Below, piece after piece: positions 6,909-13,353 of a stretch of 14,290 nucleotides of DNA (positions within the stretch are counted from its first letter, which is position 1; each line of letters starts with the position of its first letter). The notes beneath the pieces were generated by a model. It searched no databases. It was not told the origin of the DNA and worked only from the letters and a program-made list of their open reading frames with translations. The translations under genes were made by a program, and so were the position numbers. The stretch comes from Nocardioides sp. (lineage in GTDB: Bacteria > Actinomycetota > Actinomycetes > Propionibacteriales > Nocardioidaceae): contig JAJPEO010000313.1 in assembly GCA_021166815.1 (NCBI GenBank), positions 1 through 14,290 on the forward strand, written 5' to 3'.

Positions 6909-7685
6909 GTGAGGGTCCGCAAGCTGGCGCAGCCGCGCGGGTGGGCGTTCGCCTTCGCCGCCTCGATCCTCAAGCCGGTCCTCATCCCGCTGGCCTCGCG
7001 CACGTGGATCGACGGCGAGAAGATCCCGGCGACGGGAGGCTGTCTCGTGGTGCTCAACCACGTCTCGCACGTCGACCCGCTGCTCACCGCCCACTTCGTC
7101 TACGACCACGGCCGGCTGCCTCGCTACCTCGCCAAGTCCGGGCTGTTCAAGAACCGCGTCCTGGGCGACTTCCTGAAGTCGGCTGGGCAGATCCCGGTCG
7201 AGCGGCTGAGCCGCAACGCTGCCGGTGCCTACGACGCGGCGGTGCAGGCGGTGCGTGACGGCGAGTGCGTGGTGGTCTACCCCGAGGGCACGCTCACCCG
7301 CGACCCGGGGTTGTGGCCGATGAAGGGCAAGAGTGGCGCGGCCCGTATCGCCCTGGCGACCGGCTGTCCCGTGATCCCGGTCGGCCACTGGGGGGCCCAG
7401 GACCTGCTCCAGCCCTACGGGAAGAAGCCGGACCTGCTGCCCCGCAAGCACATCGTGATGAAGGCGGGCGACCCCGTCGACCTCCACGACCTGACGACCG
7501 AGACGCCGACCCCGGAGGCCGTCGCCGAGGCGACCCGGCGCATCATGGCCGCCATCACCGAGCTGGTGGCCGACATCCGCGGCGAGAGTCCGCCCGCGGA
7601 GCGCTTCGACCCACGTGCGCACGGGTTGAGGGAGATCGGCAACTTCCACGAGGACCCCAAGCGGAGGAGAAAGCACCCACGATGA
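6909..7685 (+). CDS. plsC: 1-acyl-sn-glycerol-3-phosphate acyltransferase (PlsC family)
   Basis: A 258-residue LPLAT-family enzyme expected to acylate lysophosphatidic acid to phosphatidic acid at the inner face of the membrane. The catalytic H-x4-D is H51-V-S-H-V-D56 (in N-H-V-S-H-V-D-P-L), and the glycerophosphate-binding motif is Y124-P-E-G-T. The N-terminal stretch [16 protein letters not shown] may anchor it to the membrane. GTG 6909 is chosen because GGAGGG lies at 6896-6901; the upstream GTG at 6885 would put this motif inside the gene. Its stop overlaps the gpsA start (ATGA), so it is coupled to glycerol-3-phosphate supply. The exact acyl acceptor is not determinable; other family members acylate different lipids. 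Confidence 0.9.
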   Translation: MRVRKLAQPRGWAFAFAASILKPVLIPLASRTWIDGEKIPATGGCLVVLNHVSHVDPLLTAHFVYDHGRLPRYLAKSGLFKNRVLGDFLKSAGQIPVERLSRNAAGAYDAAVQAVRDGECVVVYPEGTLTRDPGLWPMKGKSGAARIALATGCPVIPVGHWGAQDLLQPYGKKPDLLPRKHIVMKAGDPVDLHDLTTETPTPEAVAEATRRIMAAITELVADIRGESPPAERFDPRAHGLREIGNFHEDPKRRRKHPR

Positions 7686-8683
7686 CCAAGATCGCTGTGT
7701 TCGGGGCCGGTTCGTGGGGCACCGCCTTCTCGCTCGTGCTGGCCGACGCCGGCAACGACGTCACCCTGTGGGCTCGTCGCGAGCAGGTCGCCGACTCGAT
7801 CAACGACGCGCACGAGAACGGCGACTACCTGCCCGGGGTGGAGCTGCCGCCGACGATCTCGGCCACCACCGACGCCGAGCAGGCCGCGGCGGGAGCCGAC
7901 GTGGTCGTCCTGAGCGTCCCGTCGCAGACGCTGCGCGAGAACCTCACCGAGTGGGCGCCGATCCTGCCCTCGTCGGCGACGCTGGTCTCGCTGATGAAGG
8001 GTGTCGAGCTCGGCACCCTGATGCGCATGAGCGAGGTGATCCACGAGGTCACCGGCGCCGGCGCCGAGCGCATCGCCGTCATCAGCGGCCCCAACCTGGC
8101 CCGCGAGATCGCCCGGCGCGAGCCGGCTGCCTCCGTCGTCGCCTGCGCCGACGAGGAGGCCGCCAAGCGGCTGCAGAAGCTCACCCACGGTCCGGCGTTC
8201 CGTCCCTACACCTCCGTCGACGTGCTCGGCTGCGAGATCGGCGGCGCCTACAAGAACGTCGTCGGCCTGGCCGTGGGCATGGCCGTGGGCCTGGGCTTCG
8301 GCGACAACACCACCGCGTCGGTGATCACGCGCGGTCTCGCCGAGACCAACCGGCTCGCCATGGCCCAGGGCGCCAACCCGCTCACCCTGATGGGCCTGGC
8401 GGGGCTGGGCGACCTGGTCGCGACGTGCTCCTCGCCCCTGTCGCGCAACCGCACCTTCGGCGAGCGGCTCGGCCAGGGCATGACGGCCGCGGAGATCTAT
8501 GCCACGACCCGGCAGGTCGCCGAGGGAGCGAAGTCCTGCAAGTCACTGCTGGCCCTGGCTCGCCGCAACGACGTCGACGCCCCGATCGCCGAGGCGGTCG
8601 ACGCGGTGATCGACGGCCGGATGACCGCCCAGGACATGGTCAACAGCTTCATCGCCCGCGACACCAAGGCCGAGCTGGCCTGA
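7682..8683 (+). CDS. gpsA: glycerol-3-phosphate dehydrogenase [NAD(P)+]
   Basis: A 333-residue soluble enzyme that reduces dihydroxyacetone phosphate to sn-glycerol-3-phosphate, the backbone for phospholipids. The Rossmann dinucleotide-binding motif is G-A-G-S-W-G-T-A near residues 8-15. The catalytic lysine is K191 in G-G-A-Y-K-N-V, followed by the substrate-binding [16 protein letters not shown] block. Length is typical. ATG 7682 overlaps the plsC stop codon by the ATGA arrangement; GGAGGA is at 7663-7668, a little distant, so translational coupling probably helps initiation. Together with plsC it forms a short phospholipid-precursor operon. It converges with the minus-strand PLP-enzyme gene across a 19-bp gap with no clear terminator. 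Confidence 0.97.
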   Translation: MTKIAVFGAGSWGTAFSLVLADAGNDVTLWARREQVADSINDAHENGDYLPGVELPPTISATTDAEQAAAGADVVVLSVPSQTLRENLTEWAPILPSSATLVSLMKGVELGTLMRMSEVIHEVTGAGAERIAVISGPNLAREIARREPAASVVACADEEAAKRLQKLTHGPAFRPYTSVDVLGCEIGGAYKNVVGLAVGMAVGLGFGDNTTASVITRGLAETNRLAMAQGANPLTLMGLAGLGDLVATCSSPLSRNRTFGERLGQGMTAAEIYATTRQVAEGAKSCKSLLALARRNDVDAPIAEAVDAVIDGRMTAQDMVNSFIARDTKAELA

Positions 8684-8702
8684 CCGGTCCCGGGGCTGCG
8701 GG

Positions 8703-9803
8703 TCACACGCAGCCGTCGAGCGCGCGCCGCAGGTCGCTCCAGAGGTCCTCGACGTCCTCGACGCCGACCGAGAGCCGCACCAGGGCGTCGGGGATCGTGG
8801 CCGGCTCGACCTTCCACCGGCGACGCCGCTCCAGGGTCGACTCCACGCCGCCGAGCGACGTGGCGTGCACCCACAGCCGCGTCTTGCGGGTGAGCAGGTC
8901 GGCCGCGATCTCGCCCCCGCCGAGCACGATGCTGACGATGCCGCCGAACCCGGGGTACCTCACCTCGTCGATCGCCGGGTGCTCCCGCAGGCGGCGTACG
9001 AGCTCCTGGGCGTTCTCCTGCGCCCGCTCCACGCGCAGGGGCAGGGTGCGCAGCCCGCGCAGGGTCAGCCACGCCTCGAAGGGGCCGGGTACGGCGCCCG
9101 TCAGGCCGCGGCGGGCGCTCAGCACGCCGAAGAGCTCGTCGTCCTTGGTGACCAGGGCACCCATGAGGACGTCGGAGTGGCCGGCGAGGTACTTGGTCGC
9201 GGAGTGGACCACGATGTCGACGTCGTCCTCGAGCGGTCGCTGCAGCAGCGGAGTGGCGAAGGTGTTGTCGACGACGACGTAGGCGCCGGCCTCGTGGGCA
9301 GCAGCCGTGATCGTGGGGATGTCGGCGACCTCGAGCGCGGGGTTGGTGGGCGACTCCAGCCACACCAGCGCCGCGCCGGCGCACGCAGCCACCACCGCGT
9401 CGGTGTCGGTCACGTCGACCAGCTCGGTGGTGATCCGGCCCCGTGCCTCCAGGTCGGCGAGCTGGCCCACGGTGCCGTTGTAGGCGTGACGGGGGCACAC
9501 GACCTTCTGCCCGGTGCCGACGAGGTCGAGCACCGTGGCCACGGCGGCCAGGCCGGAGGCGAAGGTGAGGCAGCGGCCGCCCTCGAGGGCGCCGATGGCG
9601 TCCTCGAGCGCCGTCCAGGTCGGGTTGCCGAAGCGGCTGTACTCGATGTCGCCGCCCGCGTGGAACATCGAGGCCATCGTGATCGGCTCGTTGAGCGGCG
9701 CGTCCGGTGACGGTGCGGGGCGTCCGGCGTGGACGGCGATCGTGCGCGGCTTGAGGCCGTCGGGCTGGTTGCTGTCGGAGCTCGTGAGTGCGTCGGCGGG
9801 CAT
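8703..9803 (-). CDS. PLP-dependent cystathionine gamma-synthase/gamma-lyase family enzyme
   Basis: A 366-residue Cys/Met-metabolism PLP enzyme (fold type I). The PLP lysine is K204 in S-A-T-K-Y-L-A-G-H-S-D. The family blocks Y-S-R-F-G-N-P-T (substrate/phosphate contact), F-A-S-G-L-A-A near residue 85 and L-E-S-P-T-N-P near residue 150 are intact. Such enzymes make or cleave cystathionine in methionine-cysteine interconversion; sequence alone does not separate synthase from lyase, so I give no symbol. ATG 9803 begins M-P-A-D-A-L; the frame stays open far upstream over ddl, but that is a shadow. Only 33 bp separate it from the ddl start. No ribosome binding site is visible, and the -10-like TACTGT just upstream suggests a leaderless mRNA. 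Confidence 0.9.
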   Translation of the reverse strand: MPADALTSSDSNQPDGLKPRTIAVHAGRPAPSPDAPLNEPITMASMFHAGGDIEYSRFGNPTWTALEDAIGALEGGRCLTFASGLAAVATVLDLVGTGQKVVCPRHAYNGTVGQLADLEARGRITTELVDVTDTDAVVAACAGAALVWLESPTNPALEVADIPTITAAAHEAGAYVVVDNTFATPLLQRPLEDDVDIVVHSATKYLAGHSDVLMGALVTKDDELFGVLSARRGLTGAVPGPFEAWLTLRGLRTLPLRVERAQENAQELVRRLREHPAIDEVRYPGFGGIVSIVLGGGEIAADLLTRKTRLWVHATSLGGVESTLERRRRWKVEPATIPDALVRLSVGVEDVEDLWSDLRRALDGCV

Positions 9804-9810
9804 ACCCGCC

Positions 9811-9816
9811 ACAGTA
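9811..9816 (-). promoter_or_regulatory. candidate -10 box for the PLP-enzyme gene
   Basis: On the minus strand TACTGT fits TANNNT, and its last base lies 8 positions before the start-codon A at 9803, so transcription would begin at or within a base or two of the ATG. This agrees with the lack of a ribosome binding site. Confidence 0.4.
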
Positions 9817-9822
9817 GGTGGA

Positions 9823-9828
9823 TAGGCT
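9823..9828 (+). promoter_or_regulatory. candidate -10 box for ddl
   Basis: TAGGCT fits TANNNT and sits 9 positions before the ddl ATG at 9837, predicting a leader of about two bases or none. No Shine-Dalgarno is present. The same hexamer occurs upstream of leuC at 3154. Confidence 0.4.
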
Positions 9829-9836
9829 CGCCCGCG

Positions 9837-10958
9837 ATGAACCAGTCCAGTTCGAGCAAGCCACGCGTCGCCGTCGTCTTCGGCGGGCGCTCCTCCGAGC
9901 ACGGCATCTCGTGCGTGACCGCCGGCAGCGTGCTCGCGGCGATCGACCGCGACGCCTACGACGTCGTACCGGTCGGCATCGCCACGGACGGCCGGTGGGT
10001 CCTCGAGGCCGACGACCCCGGGCGACTTGCGATCAGCGGCAGCGACCTGCCCGCGGTCGACGGCGGCCGCGCGCCCGTCGCCCTGATGGGCGGGGGCGGC
10101 TCCACCGACCTGGTCGTCGGCGAGCCTGCCGAGGTGCCGGCCGAGATCGGCCAGGTCGACGTGGTCTTCCCGCTGCTGCACGGGCCGTGGGGCGAGGACG
10201 GCACCATCCAGGGCCTTCTCGACCTGGCCGGTGTGCGCTACGTCGGCTCCGGGGTGCTCGCCTCCGCGCTGGGCATGGACAAGGCCTACATGAAGATCGT
10301 GCTCCAGGCCGCGGGGCTGCCGGTGACCCCCGGCTTCGTGATCACCCGACGCGAGTGGGAGCGCGACGCCGGGGAGGTCCTGGCGCGCATCGACGAGATC
10401 GGCTTCCCGTCCTTCGCCAAGCCGGCCCGGGCGGGCTCCAGCATGGGCATCAGCAAGCTCCACGACGCCGGCGAGATCGAGGCGGCCCTGGCCGAGGCGT
10501 TCCGCCACGACCCCAAGGTGCTCATCGAGAAGAGCATGGAGGGCGCCCGCGAGGTCGAGTGCGGCGTGCTCGGCAGCGTCGACGGCACGCCCGAGACGAC
10601 TCGCCTGGGTGAGCTGCGCGTGGGCGGCGGCCACGAGTTCTACGACTTCGAGGCCAAGTACCTCGCCGACCAGGAGACCGAGATCGACATCCCGGCCGAC
10701 CTGCCACCCGGGGTCGAGGAGGAGCTGCGGGCGATGGCCGTACGCGCGTTCGAGGCACTCTCCTGCGAGGGGCTCGCGCGCGTCGACTTCTTCCTCATGC
10801 CCGACGGCCACGTCGTCATCAACGAGCTCAACACGATGCCCGGCTTCACGCCGACCTCGATGTACCCGCAGCTGTGGGCCGAGGCGGGGGTGAGCTACCC
10901 CGAGCTCGTGGACCGGCTGATCCAGCTGGCCCTGCACCGCGACACCGGCCTGCGCTGA
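9837..10958 (+). CDS. ddl: D-alanine--D-alanine ligase
   Basis: A 373-residue ATP-grasp enzyme that joins two D-alanines for peptidoglycan precursors in the cytoplasm. The N-terminal motif F-G-G-R-S-S-E-H-G-I-S is near residues 15-25. H115-G-P-W-G-E-D-G-T matches the family H-G-x-x-G-E-D-G-x substrate loop. The ATP-grasp region carries F-A-K-P-A-R-A-G-S-S-M-G-I-S near residues 197-210, and N329-E-L-N-T-M-P-G-F-T binds Mg2+ and D-Ala. Length is typical of actinobacterial Ddl. ATG 9837 gives the normal N-terminus; there is no ribosome binding site and the -10-like box is adjacent, so a leaderless start is likely. Its 3' end faces the DUF3515 gene across a 24-bp gap holding a small hairpin. Confidence 0.97.
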   Translation: MNQSSSSKPRVAVVFGGRSSEHGISCVTAGSVLAAIDRDAYDVVPVGIATDGRWVLEADDPGRLAISGSDLPAVDGGRAPVALMGGGGSTDLVVGEPAEVPAEIGQVDVVFPLLHGPWGEDGTIQGLLDLAGVRYVGSGVLASALGMDKAYMKIVLQAAGLPVTPGFVITRREWERDAGEVLARIDEIGFPSFAKPARAGSSMGISKLHDAGEIEAALAEAFRHDPKVLIEKSMEGAREVECGVLGSVDGTPETTRLGELRVGGGHEFYDFEAKYLADQETEIDIPADLPPGVEEELRAMAVRAFEALSCEGLARVDFFLMPDGHVVINELNTMPGFTPTSMYPQLWAEAGVSYPELVDRLIQLALHRDTGLR

Positions 10959-10964
10959 GCGAGG

Positions 10965-10981
10965 CCGGTCGGCCCGACCGG
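10965..10981. terminator. small hairpin between convergent ddl and DUF3515 gene
   Basis: CCGGTC (10965-10970) and GACCGG (10976-10981) form a 6-bp stem with a five-base loop, extendable as an 8-bp near-palindrome. It fills the 24-bp gap between the two stop codons. There is no T-run, so efficiency is uncertain. Confidence 0.4.
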
Positions 10982-10982
10982 G

Positions 10983-11483
10983 CTACAGGCAGGGCTGGCC
11001 CGCCTCCAGGTGGCGGGTGAGGATCGGGGCGAGCTCGGCGAGGGCACCGTCGAAGCCGTCCGTGCGGTAGCGGGCGGGCACGAGCAACGAGACGTGCGGC
11101 GTGTGCGTCAGCGCAGTGGCGGTGATGTCGACGCGCGGGTCGGCGACGGCGTCGTCGTCGACGTACCAGCCGACGCCGCCGACGTCGAGGCAGCCCGCGT
11201 CCTCCGGGACGCCGGCCGGGCGGGGCACCCCGCAGGTGAGGACGTACGGGGTGTCGCCCCAGGCCGCACCCGGCGCGTCGTCGGGGTCCACCGAGCGGCG
11301 CAGCTCGCCGCTGAGCACCGAGGGCAGGTCGTCGACCAGCGCAGCGCAGGTCGCGGCGTCGGCTCCGGAGAGGTCACCGGAGTCGATGGGGACCTCGGTG
11401 GACCCGCAGCCGGCCACGAGGGCGAGGCAGAGCAATGAGCCGGCCACCGACGCAGGTCGGAGGGCCGCGGAACGGCGGAGCAC
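10983..11483 (-). CDS. DUF3515 family putative lipoprotein
   Basis: A 166-residue protein. Residues 1-25 are a signal peptide with an arginine start and hydrophobic core, ending in the lipobox L-V-A-G-C26, so it is probably a cell-surface lipoprotein. The mature part has the DUF3515 pattern: T-C-A-A-L-V-D-D-L-P near residue 45, then A-A-W-G-D-T-P-Y-V-L-T-C-G-V-P, then G-V-G-W-Y-V-D, and an end H-V-S-L-L-V-P. Four or more cysteines remain after the lipobox and may form disulfides. Function is unknown; M. tuberculosis Rv2980 sits at the same place next to ddlA. The GTG at 11483 is the start that gives a complete signal peptide. It lies 19 bp after the RAM-domain gene, probably in the same transcript. 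Confidence 0.82.
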   Translation of the reverse strand: MLRRSAALRPASVAGSLLCLALVAGCGSTEVPIDSGDLSGADAATCAALVDDLPSVLSGELRRSVDPDDAPGAAWGDTPYVLTCGVPRPAGVPEDAGCLDVGGVGWYVDDDAVADPRVDITATALTHTPHVSLLVPARYRTDGFDGALAELAPILTRHLEAGQPCL

Positions 11484-11502
11484 GGTCAGTGCGGCGGAGT
11501 GC

Positions 11503-11739
11503 TCAGATGTGGACGACCGGGCAGGTCAGGGTGCGGGTGATGCCGTCGAGGTTCTGCACCTGCGAGACCACGAGCTTGCCGAGCTCGTCGACGCTCTTGG
11601 CCTCGGCACGCACGATCACGTCGTAGGGACCGGTGACGTCCTCGGCCTGGGTGACGCCCTGGATCTCGGCGATCTGGCGGGCCACCTCAGCCGCCTTGCC
11701 GACGTCGGTCTGGATCAGGATGTAGGCCTGGACGACCAT
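11503..11739 (-). CDS. stand-alone Lrp/AsnC-type ligand-binding (RAM) domain protein
   Basis: A 78-residue protein that is only the C-terminal effector-binding/oligomerisation domain of Lrp/AsnC regulators, with no helix-turn-helix. The fold pattern is visible: V-Q-A-Y-I-L-I-Q-T-D strand, helix G-K-A-A-E-V-A-R-Q-I, I-Q-G-V-T-Q-A-E-D-V-T-G-P-Y-D-V-I-V-R-A strand pair, and a closing G-I-T-R-T-L-T-C-P-V-V strand. Such single-domain proteins bind amino acids and may modulate full-length Lrp partners; the function here is unknown. ATG 11739 is preferred over ATG 11760 because GAGGAG ends 6 bp before it. It is transcribed with the downstream DUF3515 gene and is divergent from thiL. Confidence 0.88.
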   Translation of the reverse strand: MVVQAYILIQTDVGKAAEVARQIAEIQGVTQAEDVTGPYDVIVRAEAKSVDELGKLVVSQVQNLDGITRTLTCPVVHI

Positions 11740-11780
11740 CGGGGACTCCTCGGAGAGCATCGAAGTGGTGGGACGCGGCC

Positions 11781-11809
11781 AACCTACTCCCTCCCCGGAC
11801 GCAGGTCAT
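11781..11809 (-). promoter_or_regulatory. candidate promoter of the RAM-domain/DUF3515 pair
   Basis: On the minus strand ATGACC (11809-11804), a 17-bp spacer and TAGGTT (11786-11781) fit -35 and TANNNT -10 boxes. The start would be near 11774, leaving a leader of about 35 nt with the GAGGAG site. Confidence 0.4.
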
Positions 11810-11871
11810 CCGCCGTGGTCCCCGGTGGTGTCGCTGCGCCCTCCCGCAACGGCGTCTGGTGGGATGGGTGC

Positions 11872-12834
11872 ATGTCCCACCCTGCGCCTCTTCCCGCCGA
11901 CGCGACCCTGGCCGACGCCGGTGAGTTCGGGCTCATCGCCGAGCTCACGCGCCTGTTCACCTCGGACGAGAACGTCCTGGTCGGGCCCGGTGACGACGCG
12001 GCGGTGGTGCGGGTCCGGCACGGGCACGTCGTGGTGTCCACCGACCTGATGGTGGAGGGGCGCCACTTCCGGCGCGATTGGGCCAGCGCCGAGGACGTGG
12101 GGCACCGCGCCGCGGCGCAGAACCTCTCCGACGTCAACGCGATGGGCGGCGTGGCCACCCACCTCACCATCGGGCTGGCGGCGCCCCCGGACCTCCCGGC
12201 GCAGTGGGCCCTCGACTTCGCCCGCGGGTTCGCCGCCGAGTGCGCGGCTGTCGGCGCCTCGGTCGTGGGCGGCGACGTCACCCGCGCCGACCAGGTCGTC
12301 ATCGCCGTGACGGTGATCGGCCGGTGCGAGCAGGCCCCGGTGCTGCGCTCGGGCGCGCACCCCGGGGACGTCCTCGCCCTCACCGGCCGCCAGGGCTGGG
12401 CAGCCGGCGGGCTGGCGGTGCTCGGGCGCGGGTTCCGCTCTCCCCGCGTGCTGGTGGAGGCCTACCGCCGTCCCGAGCCGCCGTACGCCGCCGGCAAGAT
12501 CGCCGCCCAGGCGGGCGCGACCGCGCTGATCGACATCTCCGACGGGCTCATGGCCGAGGCGCGCCACATCGCCGAGGCCAGCGAGGTCGCCATCGACGTG
12601 GACACCTCGGCGTTCGAGGTCCCCGAGCCGCTGCAGGCCGTCGGTGCCGCGCTCGGGGCCGACCCGATGGCGTTCATCCTCGGCGGGGGAGACGACCACG
12701 CCCTCCTCGCGACCTTCCCCGACTCCGCGGCCGTGCCCGACGGGTGGACGGTGGTGGGGCACGTCAGGGAGGGCTCCGGGGTGACCGTGGACGGCTCGGA
12801 GTACGACGGCCCCACGGGCTGGACCCACTTCTGA
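11872..12834 (+). CDS. thiL: thiamine-monophosphate kinase
   Basis: A 320-residue PurM-type kinase that phosphorylates thiamine monophosphate to thiamine diphosphate, the active cofactor. Diagnostic blocks are G38-P-G-D-D-A-A-V (Mg/ATP binding), S-T-D-L-M-V-E-G-R-H-F near residue 60, N-L-S-D-V-N-A-M-G-G near residue 84, G-G-D-V-T-R-A-D near residue 137, and D-I-S-D-G-L and G-G-G-D-D-H-A-L near the C-terminus. Length is normal. ATG 11872 gives the standard N-terminus (D-A-G-E-F-G-L-I-A); the frame runs open upstream over the opposite-strand genes but has no family match there. The Shine-Dalgarno is weak (GGGATGGG just before). No TPP riboswitch is visible in the 132-bp upstream gap. Confidence 0.96.
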   Translation: MSHPAPLPADATLADAGEFGLIAELTRLFTSDENVLVGPGDDAAVVRVRHGHVVVSTDLMVEGRHFRRDWASAEDVGHRAAAQNLSDVNAMGGVATHLTIGLAAPPDLPAQWALDFARGFAAECAAVGASVVGGDVTRADQVVIAVTVIGRCEQAPVLRSGAHPGDVLALTGRQGWAAGGLAVLGRGFRSPRVLVEAYRRPEPPYAAGKIAAQAGATALIDISDGLMAEARHIAEASEVAIDVDTSAFEVPEPLQAVGAALGADPMAFILGGGDDHALLATFPDSAAVPDGWTVVGHVREGSGVTVDGSEYDGPTGWTHF

Positions 12835-12877
12835 TCCAGGGCGCCGCGGTCGGAGACCCTCGGGGCGGGCATGACGA

Positions 12878-12905
12878 AGGCCCCGTCGCGTGAGCGACGG
12901 GGCCT
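12878..12905. terminator. bidirectional terminator between thiL and rpmB
   Basis: AGGCCCCGTCGC (12878-12889) and GCGACGGGGCCT (12894-12905) form a perfect 12-bp stem around a GTGA loop. It lies 43 bp after thiL and 14 bp after the rpmB stop on the minus strand, where it is followed by TCGTCAT. It is placed to end both transcripts. Confidence 0.8.
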
Positions 12906-12919
12906 GTGACGTCAGTGGG

Positions 12920-13105
12920 TCAGCGGGTGACCTTGCCGGCCTTGAGGCAGCCGGTGCAGACGTTGAGGCGCTTGGGCGTGCCGTTGACGGTCGCCCGGAC
13001 GCGCTGGATGTTGGGGTTGAAGCGACGCTTCGTGATCTTGCGCGACCAGGGACGGTTGTTGCCGAAGCCCGGCTTCTTGGCGCAGATGTCGCAGACGGCA
13101 GCCAC
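12920..13105 (-). CDS. rpmB: 50S ribosomal protein L28, cysteine-containing (C+) form
   Basis: A 61-residue large-subunit protein matching the usual actinobacterial length. It begins V-A-A-V-C-D-I-C-A-K-K-P-G-F-G-N-N and has two CxxC pairs, C5/C8 and C50/C53, which form the zinc-binding version of L28. Many actinobacteria also carry a cysteine-free paralogue used under zinc limitation; none is in this window. GTG 13105 is chosen because it gives the family N-terminus and GGAG (13112-13115) lies 6 bp upstream; an in-frame ATG at 13141 would add 12 unmatched residues without a ribosome binding site. Monocistronic, divergent from the DAK2 gene, with a strong terminator. Confidence 0.96.
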   Translation of the reverse strand: MAAVCDICAKKPGFGNNRPWSRKITKRRFNPNIQRVRATVNGTPKRLNVCTGCLKAGKVTR

Positions 13106-13211
13106 CGTGCACTCCGATCCGTTCGAGGGTTTGTCAGACATGGGTTCGTCAGGGGCGGTGCTCCCGACGGGCCGGCGCCACGACCGAGCGGCCGGCGCAG
13201 GCAACCGCACT

Positions 13212-13217
13212 AGAGTA
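13212..13217 (-). promoter_or_regulatory. candidate -10 box for rpmB
   Basis: TACTCT on the minus strand fits TANNNT, with a weak TTCATC 18 bp upstream. It predicts a leader of about 100 nt for rpmB. The leader holds two copies of GGCCGGCGC (13170-13178 and 13190-13198) that could pair as a small hairpin. Confidence 0.35.
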
Positions 13218-13267
13218 GCCGAGTTCCGCGAGATGGATGAAATCGCAGTCCGAAGAGGCCGGGGCAC

Positions 13268-13273
13268 TACCCT
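13268..13273 (+). promoter_or_regulatory. candidate -10 box for the DAK2 gene
   Basis: TACCCT fits TANNNT and would start transcription near 13280, about 74 nt before the start codon. No -35 is convincing. The 248-bp gap between rpmB and this gene holds no other recognisable element. Confidence 0.3.
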
Positions 13274-13353
13274 GTGGCCTCGGACACACCCTCGGGTCTC
13301 CCGGGCGCGGGTCCTTTCTCGAACTGTCTCACGACCGGGAGCTGAACGACGCG

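Noticed and set aside
9804..10937. Upstream extension of the cystathionine-type enzyme frame across ddl (total 744 codons)
   Set aside because: The added 378 residues show no family similarity and are the antisense of ddl; the enzyme family starts near the ATG at 9803.
11101..11871. Upstream extension of the thiL frame
   Set aside because: It is antisense to the DUF3515 and RAM-domain genes, with no ThiL-like sequence before the ATG at 11872.
11740..11871. Possible TPP riboswitch upstream of thiL
   Set aside because: I looked for the conserved TPP-aptamer core (CUGAGA and related blocks) in the gap and did not find it; the gap is also short.
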